DNA from: Phymatolithon calcareum
Lineage: Eukaryota > Rhodophyta > Florideophyceae > Hapalidiales
Assembly (NCBI GenBank): GCA_977006965.1
Contig: OZ345366.1
Span: 124,001 to 188,000, forward strand
Length of the DNA: 64,000 nucleotides
Direction: 5' to 3'
Shown: piece after piece, positions 63,969-64,000 of the stretch
How positions within the stretch are numbered: position 1 is the stretch's first letter
Layout of the letters: every line of letters begins with the position of its first letter
Made by a program: the position numbers and the translations under genes
Notes under the pieces: generated by a model
What the model was told of the DNA's origin: nothing
Seen by the model: only the letters and a program-made list of their open reading frames with translations
Database searches by the model: none

Positions 63969-64000
63969 GGCGCTCTCATGCCACTAGGCGCGCAAATCCA

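Noticed and set aside
1-64000. CRISPR array or prokaryotic operons
   Set aside because: No regularly spaced short repeats and no ribosome-binding sites before the genes. The introns, TATA box, histone and LINEs are eukaryotic.

Overview
This is a eukaryotic nuclear window. The sequence shows two non-LTR (LINE-type) retrotransposon families, a pogo/Tigger-type DNA transposon with terminal inverted repeats and TA target duplications, a histone H3 variant, an LST8-like WD40 protein, a relic of the TRRAP/Tra1 FAT domain, Sel1 and TPR repeat proteins, and a copper type II monooxygenase joined to a hedgehog-type Hint (Hog) domain. Intron-poor genes among abundant mobile elements, with Hog-type Hint domains outside animals, fit a florideophyte red alga (Chondrus/Gracilaria type). 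That assignment is inference and is not proven by the sequence.

Layout. 1-8 kb: gene-poor, with fragments of a LINE family recognised by a shared 3' tail (GGCTTTTAAATAAA-like). 8.1-14 kb: a MITE, an apparently intact 3.5-kb pogo-like transposon with a 538-aa DDE transposase, and a 1.26-kb non-autonomous TIR element. 14-22 kb: GC-rich duplicated segments, a decayed reading frame with a signal-anchor start, and several small dispersed or inverted repeats. 22.6-24.5 kb: a LINE reverse transcriptase in one frame, broken by three stop codons. 24.8-28.8 kb: a minus-strand cluster (Sel1 protein, two long frames of unknown family, a small membrane protein), next to a 5'-truncated RNase-H LINE with a 13-bp target-site duplication. 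30.9-32.2 kb: an unknown minus-strand protein.

32.8-50.6 kb: the main structure of the window. It is a near-perfect inverted duplication (left arm 32828-41155, right arm 42279-50565) around a 1.1-kb spacer. Each arm carries a TPR frame, two linked unknown frames and two broken copies of the DOMON-monooxygenase-Hint gene. The spacer holds a truncated second copy of the H3-variant/Sel1 locus that lies intact at the right edge of the window. An arm sequence reads in frame into the histone fold, giving a chimeric 169-aa frame. 50.3-54.9 kb: a third, mosaic copy. Its first half is a diverged tandem copy of the right-arm unit and its second half is nearly identical to the inner part of the arms.

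55-64 kb: a WD40 relic, a 595-aa tyrosine-recombinase-like protein, a frameshifted TRRAP/Tra1 FAT relic between short inverted repeats, an LST8-like gene, the H3 variant with a TATA box, and a convergent Sel1 gene cut by the window end. All monooxygenase-Hint copies carry frameshifts or stops, so the palindrome duplicates mainly decayed genes. The TPR, 182-aa and 378-aa frames remain open in both arms.
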